This document shows, piece by piece, positions 14,816-15,094 of a stretch of DNA of 15,094 nucleotides. Positions within the stretch are counted from its first letter, which is position 1. The number at the start of each line of letters is the position of its first letter. The notes below the pieces were generated by a model. It searched no databases. It saw only the letters and a list, made by a program, of their open reading frames with translations, and was not told the origin of the DNA. The position numbers were made by a program, and so were the translations under genes. This DNA comes from Desulfotomaculum sp. (lineage in GTDB: Bacteria > Bacillota > Desulfotomaculia > Desulfotomaculales > Desulfohalotomaculaceae): NCBI GenBank assembly GCA_021129815.1, contig JAJOKN010000107.1:1-15094 (forward strand), given 5' to 3'.

Positions 14816-15094
14816 ATGTTTCTTAATCGCAAGAAGTTAAAAAAGCATACCAGATGGGGTTTAATACTTCTTGTTTCAGTGATCATAGTAAGCCTTATTG
14901 GTACTCCAGTACTTGTTGGCTTTTTATCAACTCCTGGAACTACAGAGGCAATTCATTCAAATGAGAACTTGCCTAAGAATAACATAGAAGAATTGGAAAA
15001 ACAAAGAGAAAAGTTGGAAAAGTATGTTGCTGAGCTAGAGGCAAAACTAGAGAACAACCCAAAAGATATAGATGTTTTGTTGCAGCTTGCAAGT
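14816..15094 (+). CDS. Membrane-anchored coiled-coil protein, possibly TPR, partial
   Basis: The gene runs off the window end; 93 residues are visible. MFLNRKKLKKHTRW is a basic cytoplasmic tail, followed by a single membrane helix at about 15-37 (GLILLVSVIIVSLIGTPVLV). Then come a short polar linker and a charged coiled coil at about 57-80 (EELEKQREKLEKYVAELEAK). The last visible residues NNPKDIDVLLQLAS look like the start of a tetratricopeptide repeat, as in clostridial membrane TPR proteins. ATG 14816 follows GGGGTGAG at 14802-14809, and the gene starts 16 bases after the M23 gene, so both share a transcript. Function is unknown; a scaffold for wall proteins is a guess from context. Confidence 0.7.
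   Translation, partial: MFLNRKKLKKHTRWGLILLVSVIIVSLIGTPVLVGFLSTPGTTEAIHSNENLPKNNIEELEKQREKLEKYVAELEAKLENNPKDIDVLLQLAS

Overview
The window looks like the chromosome of an AT-rich, low-GC Gram-positive bacterium of the class Clostridia, probably an anaerobe related to Thermoanaerobacterales or similar lineages. The evidence is the combination of formate-tetrahydrofolate ligase, a SCIFF-type radical SAM maturase, strong AAGGAG-like ribosome binding sites, TTG/GTG starts and remnants of sporulation genes. I cannot name the species. All genes lie on the + strand.

Left part (1-4924). Two wrecked genes stand side by side: a Ppx/GppA-type phosphatase with its middle deleted, and the 3' end of spoIIE carrying deletions and frameshifts. 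After a 244-bp gap come intact housekeeping genes: tilS (tRNA-Ile lysidine synthetase), ftsH (membrane AAA protease) and ndk (nucleoside diphosphate kinase). The order spoIIE-tilS-ftsH is the usual Firmicutes order, but hpt, normally between tilS and ftsH, is absent.

Middle part (4925-9135). A 365-bp gap holds a 135-nt imperfect inverted repeat followed by T-runs, then a likely promoter. It leads into a two-gene unit: a hot-dog thioesterase of the fluoroacetyl-CoA thioesterase type and fhs. A clear rho-independent terminator follows fhs. A new promoter leads into folP (with an extra N-terminal domain) and folB, which overlap by one base. Fhs, FolP and FolB all serve folate and one-carbon metabolism.

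Right part (9136-15094). A broken spoIID remnant lies where spoIID normally precedes spoIIID and mbl; the intervening genes are gone. The mreB/mbl gene is intact. Then come a UDP-glucose 6-dehydrogenase and, overlapping it by 4 bp, a radical SAM/SPASM maturase that closely resembles the SCIFF maturase ScfB, with no SCIFF precursor peptide gene in the window. Next, from its own promoter, comes a membrane-anchored LysM-G5-M23 cell-wall endopeptidase whose start codon is unclear. The window ends inside a membrane-anchored coiled-coil protein that may be a TPR protein.

The main story is reductive decay of sporulation: spoIIE and spoIID are remnants at two separate loci, and spoIIID and neighbours are missing, while growth, wall and folate genes between them remain intact. 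Other points worth a look are the maturase without its peptide, the large hairpin before the thioesterase-fhs unit, and a possible AUU start for the M23 protein. I found no tRNA, rRNA, CRISPR array or intact mobile element.
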